Position numbers and translations under genes: made by a program | Part shown: piece after piece, positions 8,549 to 20,074 of the stretch | How positions within the stretch are numbered: the stretch's first letter is position 1 | Layout: each line of letters opens with the position of its first letter | Origin: an uncultured Clostridia bacterium | Lineage (GTDB): Bacteria; Bacillota; Clostridia; Lachnospirales; CAG-274 | Length of the DNA: 36,265 nt | Reading direction: 5' to 3' | Assembly: GCA_944376805.1 (NCBI GenBank) | Contig: CALWDX010000042.1 | Location: 1-36,265, forward strand | Notes under the pieces: model-generated | What the model was told of the DNA's origin: nothing | Database searches by the model: none | The model's input: the letters and a program-made list of their open reading frames with translations, nothing else

Positions 8549-9187
8549 TTGATAATAACAAAAATAGAAAAACAAAAAAATAATGAAAAAAGATATTCTA
8601 TATTTATAGATAATGAATTTGCCTTTGGTATAGGTGAAGTAGATTTACTATATTACAAATTAAAAGAAAATGAAATTTTAGATGAAGAAAAATATAATTA
8701 CATATTAAATAAACTTTTATTAAAAAAGGCAAAAGATACAGCATTAAAATATTTAGGTTATAAAATGCGTTCTAAAAAACAAGTTATAACTAAATTAGAA
8801 CAAAATGATTTTTCACCTAATGTTATAAATAAAGTAATAAATATTTTAGAAAAATATAACTATATAAATGATGAAGATTTTGCTAAAGCATTTATTAAAG
8901 ATAAATTAAATTTAAAGGGTTATGGTGTATTTAAAATAAGTTATGATTTAAAAATACTTGGTATAGAAGAGGAAATTTTTAAAAAATATTTATATAATGA
9001 TAAATTTATAAATGAAGAACAAAAAGCAAAAGATTTATTATTAAAAAAATTAAAAGGTAAAAATATTCAAGATTTAGATTATAAAGAAAAACAAAAAATA
9101 TATGCTTATTTAGCTAGAAGGGGATTTTCTTATGATAGTATAAATAAAGCATTTAATTATTTATTGGAGGATTTTAATTATGAGTGA
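8549..9187 (+). CDS. recX: Recombination regulator RecX
   Basis: The 212-aa protein fits the RecX family, which binds RecA filaments and limits recombinase activity. The core after about residue 65 shows three-helix repeats: ALKYLGYKMRSKKQVITKL, then YINDEDFAKAFIKDKLNLKGYG, and a last repeat with YAYLARRGFSYDSI. The N-terminal half has ITKIEKQ...RYSIFIDNEFAFGI, typical of Firmicutes RecX. Start: AAAGG at 8536-8540 is 8 bases before TTG 8549 but overlaps the in-frame GTG 8540, so TTG 8549 is chosen. The gene overlaps the next one (ATG 9180) by 8 bases, implying translational coupling. recA is not in the window. Confidence 0.88.
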   Translation: MIITKIEKQKNNEKRYSIFIDNEFAFGIGEVDLLYYKLKENEILDEEKYNYILNKLLLKKAKDTALKYLGYKMRSKKQVITKLEQNDFSPNVINKVINILEKYNYINDEDFAKAFIKDKLNLKGYGVFKISYDLKILGIEEEIFKKYLYNDKFINEEQKAKDLLLKKLKGKNIQDLDYKEKQKIYAYLARRGFSYDSINKAFNYLLEDFNYE

Positions 9188-10703
9188 TAAAAATAAAAGG
9201 TCAACTATTAGAAAAGACTTTTTAAATGATGTAGAAGAAAAAGATTATTTTTCTGCTTCTGAAAAAATAGAAAGTATTATAAAATTATATAGAGAAGAAG
9301 AAAAAGAAACTATTGAATATTGTACAGATTTGTACAATATGGCATATGTTCAACAGTTTTTAGGTAAATATAGTATATCTATAAAATATTATAAAAAATT
9401 ATTAAAAATATTAGAAAAGAAAGAATATGATATTAATAATAAAGAAGATATAGAAAAAGTTAAATTTATTATTGATATAGAAAATAGTTTAGGAATATGT
9501 TATACAAAAAGTTCAATAAAACAAAGTTTTTCTATAAATTGTTTTGAAAGAGCATTATCTTTAGGGAAAAAATATTTACCTAAAAAAGATGAAAAAATAG
9601 TTAATGTATTACATAATATAGGTTGTTCATACTATGATATAGAACAATATGAAGATGCCATATATAATTTTTTAGAAGAATTGTCACATAGAAAAGATAA
9701 AAATATAGATTTTATTGATAATTTAAACTTTTTAGGTTATAGTTATGAAAAACTTAAAAAATATGATGAAGCAATAGGATTTTTTAATCAAGCTTTAGAT
9801 ATTATAAAAGGTTTATTTGGTATAAATTCTGAAGAATATATGGCTAATATATATTATATATCTTCTGTATATTCTAAAATGGAAAAATATGATTTAGCAA
9901 TTAAAAGTTATGAAAAAGCTTGCTCACTTATTGAGCAAAAGTTAGGTGATAAGCATCCATATCTTGCAGAAACATTATCTAAACTTGCAGAAAATTATTT
10001 AAAAATAGATAAAATAGAAGAAGCTTTAAAAATTCAATTAAAATCTTTAAATATAATAAAAGAAACTGTTGGAGAAAAGCATATGTTTTATGCAAGTGCA
10101 TTAAAAAGGGTTGGTGATATATATTATATATTAGAAGACTTTGAAAAATGCTTATATTATTATGAAAATGAAAATAAAATAAAAGAAAATGTTATAGGTA
10201 TGTATAATGAAGAATATGTAAATTCATTATTAAATCTTATAAATATATTTATAAAAACTAATAATAGAGAAAAAGAAGAAGAAGCAAAAAATAAACTTAT
10301 AAAAATGGTTGATTTTGATTTATCTAAAAAATCATATGAAAAAGCAATTCTCATATTATGCAAAATATATATCCATAACGACTTACCAAATGAACTATAT
10401 AATATTTATGAAAATTATAAATATATAAATAGTATAGATAGTTTTGATGACATGGTAAAAAAAGCAAAAGATATAGATGAAGATATTATAAATAAAGATA
10501 AAAAGTTAAATGCAATATTTGGAAGTTATGAAGAAGAAGTTTATGATGATTATTTAGAAGAAGAAATAAAAGAAGATATTTTTGATGGTATAAAAAATCT
10601 TTTTGATGGATTAAAAAAAGAAATAGATAAAATTGAAAAGAAAAGCGAAAATAAAGAACCTGAAAATAATGAAGAAAAAAATGATAAAGAAGAAAATATG
10701 TAA
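9180..10703 (+). CDS. TPR-repeat protein, cytoplasmic
   Basis: 507 aa with no signal peptide or membrane segment. Several tetratricopeptide repeats are visible: YNMAYVQQFLGKYSISIKYY (about 47-66), LHNIGCSYYDIEQYEDAIYN (about 143-162), LNFLGYSYEKLKKYDEAIGF (about 182-201), YYISSVYSKMEKYDLAIKSY and LSKLAENYLKIDKIEEALKI. The repeats occur in the roughly 42-residue kinesin-light-chain style, with phrases such as LGDKHPYLAETL and VGEKHMFYASAL. The last 60 residues are very acidic and lysine-rich, probably disordered or coiled coil. TPR arrays bind partner proteins. The partner is unknown. A GGAGG site inside recX precedes ATG 9180, so it is coexpressed with recX. Confidence 0.8.
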   Translation: MSDKNKRSTIRKDFLNDVEEKDYFSASEKIESIIKLYREEEKETIEYCTDLYNMAYVQQFLGKYSISIKYYKKLLKILEKKEYDINNKEDIEKVKFIIDIENSLGICYTKSSIKQSFSINCFERALSLGKKYLPKKDEKIVNVLHNIGCSYYDIEQYEDAIYNFLEELSHRKDKNIDFIDNLNFLGYSYEKLKKYDEAIGFFNQALDIIKGLFGINSEEYMANIYYISSVYSKMEKYDLAIKSYEKACSLIEQKLGDKHPYLAETLSKLAENYLKIDKIEEALKIQLKSLNIIKETVGEKHMFYASALKRVGDIYYILEDFEKCLYYYENENKIKENVIGMYNEEYVNSLLNLINIFIKTNNREKEEEAKNKLIKMVDFDLSKKSYEKAILILCKIYIHNDLPNELYNIYENYKYINSIDSFDDMVKKAKDIDEDIINKDKKLNAIFGSYEEEVYDDYLEEEIKEDIFDGIKNLFDGLKKEIDKIEKKSENKEPENNEEKNDKEENM

Positions 10704-10734
10704 AAATTGGGATAATATTTTTTTAATTATTGAT

Positions 10735-10780
10735 AATAATAAAAGTATAGGATTTATACCTATACTTTTATTATTTTTAT
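10735..10780 (+). terminator. Terminator after the recX-TPR operon
   Basis: 17-base arms 10735-10751 and 10759-10775 pair perfectly around a 7-base loop (core AAAAGTATAGG / CCTATACTTTT). A T-rich tail follows. Confidence 0.85.
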
Positions 10781-10805
10781 ATTTTTATTAAAAGGAGGAA
10801 TAACT

Positions 10806-10970
10806 ATGAGAAAAATGACAACAGCCGGATTGATTACCACAGGTTTAGTAGGTGTTGTAGGTTTAGCTTATGCTATGACAGATAAAAGAATGAGAAATAA
10901 AATGGCTAATGATGGTAAAAAAATGTTAGATAAAGCTGGAAATATGGTATCAAAAATGGATATATTCTAA
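10806..10970 (+). CDS. 54-aa membrane-associated peptide
   Basis: AAAGGAGG at about 10791-10798 precedes ATG 10806, and the frame ends at TAA 10968-10970. The product starts MRKMTTAGLITTGLVGVVGL and continues AYAMTDKRMRNKMANDG. It has one glycine-rich hydrophobic segment (about 5-22), then a basic amphipathic helix (KKMLDKAGNMVSKMDIF). This resembles short YtxH-like or DUF-type membrane peptides of Clostridia, but no family is certain. The context argues it is real: a strong ribosome binding site, terminators on both sides (10735-10780 and 10986-11036) and normal local codon use. Confidence 0.72.
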   Translation: MRKMTTAGLITTGLVGVVGLAYAMTDKRMRNKMANDGKKMLDKAGNMVSKMDIF

Positions 10971-10985
10971 TATTTTAATATATAA

Positions 10986-11036
10986 AAAAATAGAATAAAT
11001 TTAAGTATAATTTATTCTTAAATTTATTCTATTTTT
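10986..11036. terminator. Bidirectional terminator
   Basis: 20-base arms 10986-11005 and 11017-11036 are perfect inverse complements, with A-run and T-run ends on both sides. It lies between the converging 54-aa gene (+) and the binding lipoprotein (-) and should serve both. Confidence 0.85.
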
Positions 11037-11040
11037 ATAA

Positions 11041-11907
11041 TTATTCTACCATATTATTAACTATTTCATTAGCTTCTATAACATATTTATCAATAGTACC
11101 TTCTTCTTCTAATCTTTTTATAGTAGAGTTAATTTGTTCTACAAGTTCAGAATTACCTTTTTTTACAGCAATAGCAGAACCACCAGTTTCATCTATAACT
11201 TTAGCATCAGATATAGCAAGTTCTGGATATTGTTTTACATAACCTTCAGCAACAGGTAATTCTACAATAGCTGCATCTAAATTTCCAGCTTTAAGGTCTA
11301 AAATAATATTAGGTAATTTAACTAAAGATACAATTTTAGAATCTGGTAATTGTTCTGTAGCAATTTTTTCTTGAACAGAACCTTTTTGAACACCAATTTT
11401 TTTACCAGCAAGACTTTCTAAAGTATTTAAAGTATCTTTTTTGTCAGTAGGTACAATTATACCTTGTTCTGCAAGATAATATATATCAGAAAAATCAACA
11501 GCTTTAATTCTTTCTTCATCAGGTGTCATACCAGCCATAACTATATCAGCTTTATTAGCATTTAGAGAAACTAAAAGACCATTAAAATCTAATTCTAAAA
11601 CGCGAAGATTAACACCTATATCTTTTGCAATTTCTTCAGCAATAGCTATATCAAAACCAACAATTTTTTCTTTTCCATTTTCCATTATTTTAAATTCATA
11701 AGGTGGATAGTCTGGCGAAGTAGCCATTACTAATTCACCTTTTTCTTTAATTTTAGAAATTACTCCATTATCTTTATTAGTTGTACTAGCACTTTCAGAA
11801 GAAGTTTCTTCAGTAGTATTATTAGATGAATTATTATTTGAACTACCACAAGCTACTAAAGATAAAGATAATGTAGCTGCAACTATTAAAGAAAAAATTT
11901 TTTTCAT
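11041..11907 (-). CDS. ABC-transporter amino-acid-type substrate-binding lipoprotein
   Basis: This 288-aa precursor starts MKKIFSLIVAATLSLSLVAC. The lipobox LVAC marks Cys20 as the lipidated residue, and a Ser/Asn/Thr-rich tether follows to about residue 47. The rest is a family 3 periplasmic-binding-type fold: DYPPYEF, GFDIAIAEEIAKDIGV, ADIVMAGMTPDEERIKAVDFS (20 residues shown at most) and a hinge region KKIGVQKGSVQEKIA. Family members capture polar amino acids, cystine or opines. The ligand here cannot be told. No permease or ATPase gene adjoins it, so it is an orphan that must use a transporter encoded elsewhere. AGGAGTG precedes ATG 11907. Confidence 0.9.
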   Translation of the reverse strand: MKKIFSLIVAATLSLSLVACGSSNNNSSNNTTEETSSESASTTNKDNGVISKIKEKGELVMATSPDYPPYEFKIMENGKEKIVGFDIAIAEEIAKDIGVNLRVLELDFNGLLVSLNANKADIVMAGMTPDEERIKAVDFSDIYYLAEQGIIVPTDKKDTLNTLESLAGKKIGVQKGSVQEKIATEQLPDSKIVSLVKLPNIILDLKAGNLDAAIVELPVAEGYVKQYPELAISDAKVIDETGGSAIAVKKGNSELVEQINSTIKRLEEEGTIDKYVIEANEIVNNMVE

Positions 11908-11942
11908 ATTTATTCACTCCTACTAAATGTTTTTATTATATT

Positions 11943-11970
11943 ATTATACTATAAAAAAATAAAAAATCAA
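11943..11970 (-). promoter_or_regulatory. Promoter of the binding lipoprotein
   Basis: On the minus strand TTGATT (11970-11965), 16-base spacer, TATAAT (11948-11943). The leader to the ATG is about 30 bases. Confidence 0.55.
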
Positions 11971-12255
11971 TAGTATTATTTATAAATATAAACAAAATAT
12001 GAATATTAATAAAATAAAAATAAGTAAAATTAATTGATTTTTTATTTTAAATTTATTAAAAAATACTATAAAATTATTTTATTAAATTTTTTAAACTGTA
12101 TAGTTTTTATTATTAGGATATAATTAAAATATAAAAAATATATAAATTTTAAAGTAAAAAATATATTACTTATTTTATTAAATTAACAAATATATGAAAC
12201 AAGCTAATGACCCATAGGGTGTATGGTTTTATTATATAAAAGAATTTTATATAAA
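11971..12255. other. AT-rich intergenic stretch without recognised gene
   Basis: The space between the binding lipoprotein promoter and the methyltransferase terminator is nearly pure A/T except around 12195-12225. I see no open frame with a ribosome binding site on either strand and no strong hairpin. The small GC-richer patch near 12207-12225 (CCCATAGGGTGTATGG) is too short to interpret. Confidence 0.4.
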
Positions 12256-12283
12256 TAAAGGTGTAGATTTTTATACACCTTTA
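12256..12283 (-). terminator. Terminator after the methyltransferase gene
   Basis: AAAGGTGTA (12257-12265) pairs with TACACCTTT (12274-12282) around an 8-base loop. On the minus strand it follows the stop codon at once. The tail is AT-rich rather than a clean T-run. Confidence 0.65.
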
Positions 12284-12291
12284 AAAATGAT

Positions 12292-13023
12292 TTACTTTTT
12301 GTATGCCTTAATAATAAGCATCATAGGTCTTCGCATTTCATCTAACATACCAGGAATATTTAACATATTTTCTGGTGGTTTAGGTTCTACTATATTTTGT
12401 ATTATAAAATTGTTGTTAAGTAATGTATTTAAGTAAGTTGTAATAGTTTTATGATATTTTATAATTTTTTCACCTAAAAATATAGCTTGTCTTTCACCTT
12501 CATAATAATAGTTATCTACTGGAAAATGAAGTATATTACCATTTTCATCATAAATCCAGTCTTGTGTACCATAAGAAGTAAATATGGGGTGTTCTACTGA
12601 AAATATAAAACAACCATTATTTTTTAACCATTTACTAATATTTTTTACAATAGGTTCAAAGTTTTTAATATAGTGAAAAGCAAGTGAACTAATAACTATA
12701 TCGAAAGAATTTTCATTAAATGACAAATCTTCCATAGCACATAATTTATATTCAATATGTTTACTATTATTTCTTTGTTTAGCTACATTAAGCATTTTTT
12801 GTGATATATCTATACCAATAACATAACTAGCACCATTATCTATTGCATATTTGCAATGCCAACCATAACCACAACCTAAGTCTAATACTTTTTTATTTTC
12901 AAATTTAGGTAAAAGTTTTTTAAGCTCTTTCCATTCTCCAGCACCATTTAAACCATTTTTAGAACGATTCATTTCACTATATTTTTGAAAAAATTTTTCA
13001 TTATCATATTTATTTTGTTTCAT
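12292..13023 (-). CDS. Class I SAM-dependent methyltransferase
   Basis: 243 aa from ATG 13023. Motif I is VLDLGCGYGWHCKYA (about residues 42-56), with the acidic end of strand 2 at VIGIDIS (about 64-70). An AMEDLSF block follows for adenine contact and FDIVISSLAFHYI as the motif IV region. The fold is the Methyltransf_11-type Rossmann domain seen in small-molecule methyltransferases. The C-terminal third (about 150-243) is a substrate-facing addition of unknown specificity. It lacks the NPPY motif of DNA/rRNA N6-adenine enzymes. The start is set by GGGAGG at 13036-13031, 7 bases before the ATG. Upstream lies a possible 16-codon leader peptide and a hairpin covering part of this site. Confidence 0.82.
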   Translation of the reverse strand: MKQNKYDNEKFFQKYSEMNRSKNGLNGAGEWKELKKLLPKFENKKVLDLGCGYGWHCKYAIDNGASYVIGIDISQKMLNVAKQRNNSKHIEYKLCAMEDLSFNENSFDIVISSLAFHYIKNFEPIVKNISKWLKNNGCFIFSVEHPIFTSYGTQDWIYDENGNILHFPVDNYYYEGERQAIFLGEKIIKYHKTITTYLNTLLNNNFIIQNIVEPKPPENMLNIPGMLDEMRRPMMLIIKAYKK

Positions 13024-13030
13024 TTTATTG

Positions 13031-13071
13031 CCTCCCATACAATAAATAATTAAAAATTTATATTGTATGGG
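13031..13071 (-). promoter_or_regulatory. Hairpin overlapping the methyltransferase ribosome binding site
   Basis: On the minus strand the arm at 13071-13061 (CCCATACAATA) pairs perfectly with 13044-13034 (TATTGTATGGG). The three terminal G's of the second arm are also the first bases of the GGGAGG site. Formation should reduce ribosome access. The first arm coincides with the last four sense codons of the 13058-13108 leader frame, an erm-like arrangement. Alternatively the inverted repeat could be a DNA operator. Confidence 0.55.
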
Positions 13072-13108
13072 TAATTACAATTTTTTGTGATATAATACCT
13101 TTTCTCAT
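13058..13108 (-). CDS. Possible 16-aa leader peptide of the methyltransferase gene
   Basis: On the minus strand AAAGGA stands 6 bases before ATG 13108, and the frame encodes MRKGIISQKIVITHTI then TAA. The peptide has no similarity I recognise. Support comes from position: a well-placed ribosome binding site, the end of the frame inside the 5' arm of the hairpin at 13061-13071, and a methyltransferase gene 35 bases downstream. Short frames with an RBS-like purine run are common by chance in AT-rich DNA, so this remains a hypothesis. Confidence 0.4.
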   Translation of the reverse strand: MRKGIISQKIVITHTI

Positions 13109-13126
13109 AAAATTTCCTTTAGTGTT

Positions 13127-13157
13127 TAAAAAGCTATGGAATAAATCCATAGCTTTA
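13127..13157 (-). terminator. Terminator of the atp operon
   Basis: AAAGCTATGGA (13130-13140) and TCCATAGCTTT (13146-13156) form a perfect 11-base stem with a 5-base loop. A T-run follows on the minus strand. It lies just past the atpC stop. Confidence 0.88.
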
Positions 13158-13161
13158 TTAA

Positions 13162-13566
13162 TTAATTTCTTTTACTATTAAGTCTTAAATTAGCACGTTT
13201 TAAAGCAAGTTCAGCTCTTAAAAAGTCTATATTAGCATCTTTGCTATTAAGTCTTTCTTCAGCTCTTCTTTTAGCATCTTCAGCTCTTTTAATATCAATA
13301 TCTTCTATCCATTCAGCAGAATCTGTAAGAATAGTAATAACATCTGGTTGAACATCTACAAAGCCACCAAAGAGAGTAGAAACAAGCTCTTTTTCACCGT
13401 TTTTAATTTTTAAAAGACCATAGTCAAGAGTAGTTGTAAGGGGTTGGTGTCCTTTAAGAACCCCTAAATCCCCATTAGTACCACGCATAATAACCATAGT
13501 TGCGTCATCGTTATAAAGCTCCCTAGAAGGAGTAACTATACGCAAACGTATTTTTGCATCTGCCAT
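13162..13566 (-). CDS. atpC: F-type ATP synthase epsilon subunit
   Basis: 134 aa from ATG 13566. The N-terminal beta sandwich begins with IRLRIVTPSRELYNDDATMV. GTNGDLGVLKGHQPLTTTLD is the family signature, and the two-helix C-terminal domain (RAEDAKRRAEERL...LKRANLRL) follows. Epsilon is part of the central stalk, and its C-terminal helices can inhibit ATP hydrolysis. An in-frame ATG at 13578 exists, but the AAAGGA site abuts it, so 13566 is preferred and matches the usual N-terminus. Last gene of the operon, 14-26 bases after atpD. Confidence 0.95.
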   Translation of the reverse strand: MADAKIRLRIVTPSRELYNDDATMVIMRGTNGDLGVLKGHQPLTTTLDYGLLKIKNGEKELVSTLFGGFVDVQPDVITILTDSAEWIEDIDIKRAEDAKRRAEERLNSKDANIDFLRAELALKRANLRLNSKRN

Positions 13567-13592
13567 ATTAGCAACCATTCCTTTCGCTAATA

Positions 13593-15865
<2,273 letters not shown>

Positions 15866-15877
15866 TATATCACCTCA

Positions 15878-17404
<1,527 letters not shown>

Positions 17405-17941
17405 TTAATTATTAATAAGGCTTTTTTTAATGTCTTCTAAGTTTCTTTTAATAGAATTATCTATAACTTTTCCGTCAACATTAATAAGTAAACCACCTAT
17501 AAGTTCTGGATTTACGCTAGCCTCAATAATAATTTCTTTATTTAAATTTTTAGATAAATTTTGTTTAATTTTAGTTAATTGTTCATTAGTAAGAGCAATA
17601 GCAGAGTATACATAAGCAGTAGTAATACCTTTATAATCTCTAACAAGCTCTAAAAATGTTTCAAGTATTTCTAATATTTCAGTTTCTCTATTTTTCTTAA
17701 CAACAATAGATATAAGCCCTAAAATTTCATCTGAAATATTATCTTTATAAATAGTTTGAAAAAGATTAAATTTTTCACCACCAGAAATTCTAGGGTGATT
17801 TAAAACAGCTAAAAACTCTTTATCTTCTTTAATAGAGTTATACATTAATTCTATTTGAGAATTAAATAAATCAATTTTATCTGTTTCTTTTGCTAATTCA
17901 AAAAGAGCAACTGCATATCTTTTAGAAATTAATTTTGCCAT
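17405..17941 (-). CDS. atpH: F-type ATP synthase delta subunit
   Basis: 178 aa. The protein starts MAKLISKRYAVALFELAKET, the usual delta N-terminal helical domain that clamps the top of alpha3beta3. The C-terminal half ends with VNPELIGGLLINVDGKVID, which matches the family signature. Delta links F1 to the b-subunit stator. It overlaps the end of atpF by 13 bases, and its GGGGGAAG site lies inside atpF, so translation is coupled. Confidence 0.95.
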   Translation of the reverse strand: MAKLISKRYAVALFELAKETDKIDLFNSQIELMYNSIKEDKEFLAVLNHPRISGGEKFNLFQTIYKDNISDEILGLISIVVKKNRETEILEILETFLELVRDYKGITTAYVYSAIALTNEQLTKIKQNLSKNLNKEIIIEASVNPELIGGLLINVDGKVIDNSIKRNLEDIKKSLINN

Positions 17942-18447
17942 TTAACTTCCCCCAAATCTGCAATAACTTGGTCAACAAGTTTGTTTTGTTCAGCCTCATT
18001 AATATTTTGGCTAATAAATTTACTAGCTACTAAAGAAGATACTTCAATAATTTGTAATCTAACTTCTTCTTTAGCTTTATCTTGTTCTCTTTGAATATCA
18101 AGCATAGCTCTGTTTTTAATAGCTTCTGCTTCTTTTTTAGCTTCTTCTATTATTTGAGCCTCATTTTGTTTAGCACGAGCACGAGCCTCTTCTAATATAG
18201 TAGCTTTTTCTTTTTCAATTTCACTAATTTTAAGTTCATATTCTGCTTTAAGACTATCAGCATCAGCAAGTTTTTTATTTGCCTCATTTATGTTATTTTC
18301 AATACGTTCTCTACGTTTTTGTAAAAATTGTGTAACAGGTATGTATAATAAGTAAGATAAAAGAGCACATAAAATACCTGTTGATATTAATTGTATAATA
18401 ACACCATAGAGAAGTTGCATATCTAAAGTAAGTATAAAGCTATCCAA
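17929..18447 (-). CDS. atpF: F-type ATP synthase b subunit
   Basis: 172 aa from TTG 18447. One N-terminal transmembrane helix (about residues 12-34, GVIIQLISTGILCALLSYLL) is followed by a long charged helix rich in Glu/Lys/Ala (RERIENNINEANKKLADADS...). This is the peripheral stalk that holds delta and F1. The upstream ATG 18468 lies inside the sequence AATGAAAGGAGG, before the ribosome binding site, so it cannot be the start. The site AAAGGAGG is about 10 bases before TTG 18447. A single b gene is present, with no b' copy. Confidence 0.93.
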   Translation of the reverse strand: MDSFILTLDMQLLYGVIIQLISTGILCALLSYLLYIPVTQFLQKRRERIENNINEANKKLADADSLKAEYELKISEIEKEKATILEEARARAKQNEAQIIEEAKKEAEAIKNRAMLDIQREQDKAKEEVRLQIIEVSSLVASKFISQNINEAEQNKLVDQVIADLGEVKWQN

Positions 18448-18502
18448 GAAAATTTGCCCTCCTTTCATTTTTCTAACTATGTAGAAAAATTATTAAATGT
18501 TA

Positions 18503-18772
<270 letters not shown>

Positions 18773-18843
18773 CTAAAAAATATAAAATTTTTTAAATATA
18801 AAGTTTTTAAATTTTTGCTAATGTTTAGCAATGTTTTTGGTGA

Positions 18844-19536
18844 TTATTCACCAATTTTATCTTTTATAAATGTCATACTAAGTATAACAAAGATAAACGT
18901 TTGTAAGAAACCAGCAAATACATCAAAATAAGCATGTAAAACTGGTGTGATAGCACCAAAGCCCACCACTTGTAATAAAATAGGGCCTTGAGATAAGGCA
19001 GAGTTTATAAGCCCCATAATAATTGTACCACCTAATATATTACCAAACAAACGTAGGCTAAGAGATATAGGAGTAGCTATTTCACCTATAATATTAAGTG
19101 GTAATAATACAGGCATAGGCTCTATATATCCTTTGAAATACGCCCCTCCATTCACTTTTATCCCCATAAAATGTATAAGAGTAAATGTAGACAATGAAAG
19201 AGCAAGTGTTGTTGCAAGGTCTGCTGTTGGCGACCTAAAAGATAATAACCCAATATAGTTAGAAGTTAAAATAAAACAAAAAACACCAAAAAACCAATTA
19301 CCAAAATATTTGTATTTTTCTCCCATATTTTGAATTGTAAAGTTTTCCATTGTTTCAATAATAAGTTCAACTATATTTTGTAACTTTGTTGTAGGAACAT
19401 CTGTAAACTTATTTATTTTAGACCTAAGAATTAAAGCTACAATGGTAAGAACAATAATGATAATCCAAGTATTCATCATTGTTTGTGTTATATTAACACC
19501 ACCAATTTGAGTTATAATTTTAGCACCAAAGTCCAT
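18844..19536 (-). CDS. atpB: F-type ATP synthase a subunit
   Basis: 230 aa from ATG 19536, with GGGAGG 7 bases upstream. The upstream in-frame Met at 19569 precedes the site and is rejected. Five or six transmembrane helices are visible. The essential stator arginine is Arg162 in SLRLFGNILGG, and PTADLATTLALSLSTF is the other family signature. HAYFDVFAGFLQTFIF lies in the last helices. Subunit a provides the two half-channels next to the c ring, here presumably for Na+. First structural gene after the internal promoter at 19677-19706. Confidence 0.96.
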   Translation of the reverse strand: MDFGAKIITQIGGVNITQTMMNTWIIIIVLTIVALILRSKINKFTDVPTTKLQNIVELIIETMENFTIQNMGEKYKYFGNWFFGVFCFILTSNYIGLLSFRSPTADLATTLALSLSTFTLIHFMGIKVNGGAYFKGYIEPMPVLLPLNIIGEIATPISLSLRLFGNILGGTIIMGLINSALSQGPILLQVVGFGAITPVLHAYFDVFAGFLQTFIFVILSMTFIKDKIGE

Positions 19537-19589
19537 ATGTTTACCTCCCTTCTCAAATTTTTTTTGCAACTAAAATATATATTAGTTAC

Positions 19590-19649
19590 TAGGTTATTTT
19601 ATAACCTATTTATTTAAAATAAAGTATAAAAAATACTTTATTAAATAAA
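19590..19649 (-). other. Structured leader of atpB
   Basis: Two inverted repeats lie in the 134-base leader between the internal promoter and atpB. TAGGTTAT/ATAACCTA has arms 19590-19597 and 19601-19608. A longer hairpin has inner arms 19618-19627 and 19633-19642 and outer arms 19609-19615 and 19643-19649. Neither has a T-run in the direction of transcription, so they look like mRNA-stabilising or translation-affecting structures rather than terminators. All are AT-rich. Confidence 0.45.
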
Positions 19650-19676
19650 CTAAAGGTTTTTGACTTTCAACTATAT

Positions 19677-19706
19677 ATTATACACTTTTTAATATCAAAA
19701 CGTCAA
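19677..19706 (-). promoter_or_regulatory. Internal promoter in front of atpBEFHAGDC
   Basis: On the minus strand TTGACG (19706-19701) overlaps the atpI stop codon. An 18-base spacer and TATAAT (19682-19677) follow. The start near 19670 gives a leader of about 134 bases before atpB. It would let the eight structural genes be made in excess over atpZ, the duplicated gene and atpI. Confidence 0.72.
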
Positions 19707-20074
19707 CCTTGATTTTTTTTATTTTTAAAGTTTACTATATATATAGCAGGTACTGTTAATAAAATACCTATTATAACACCTATAATATTAAAATCTCTAA
19801 AAACTGCTATTAAAAGTACAATAAATGTTAAAAAGTATCTTAATGTATAGTGTATTCTTGTATAATTTACAGCTTTTGCACCAGTCATATCCATAGCCTT
19901 GTTTAATGTTTTTTCTAAGAGTATAAGTTTTAATATGGAAAATATTGTACCAAATGCAAGTCCTATTAAAAATGATTTTACATCAGAAACTATAAATGTA
20001 GCAATACCAAAGATTATACAGAATAAAGCAATAGTAGTTACTATTATTTGTTTTGAAGTATCAGATATTTTCAT
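19703..20074 (-). CDS. atpI: ATP synthase subunit I family protein
   Basis: 123 aa, four predicted transmembrane helices. These include IIVTTIALFCIIFGIATFIV, FLIGLAFGTIFSILKLILLE and a last pair IHYTLRYFLTFIVLLIAVF and IIGVIIGILLTVPAIYIV. The LxxGxxxGxxxSxLKL pattern and the position directly before atpB match the ATP-synt_I family, which helps assemble the c ring and with AtpZ has been linked to Mg2+/Ca2+ uptake in alkaliphilic Bacillus. It overlaps the preceding two-module AtpZ-like gene by 14 bases, so the two are translationally coupled. Confidence 0.85.
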   Translation of the reverse strand: MKISDTSKQIIVTTIALFCIIFGIATFIVSDVKSFLIGLAFGTIFSILKLILLEKTLNKAMDMTGAKAVNYTRIHYTLRYFLTFIVLLIAVFRDFNIIGVIIGILLTVPAIYIVNFKNKKNQG

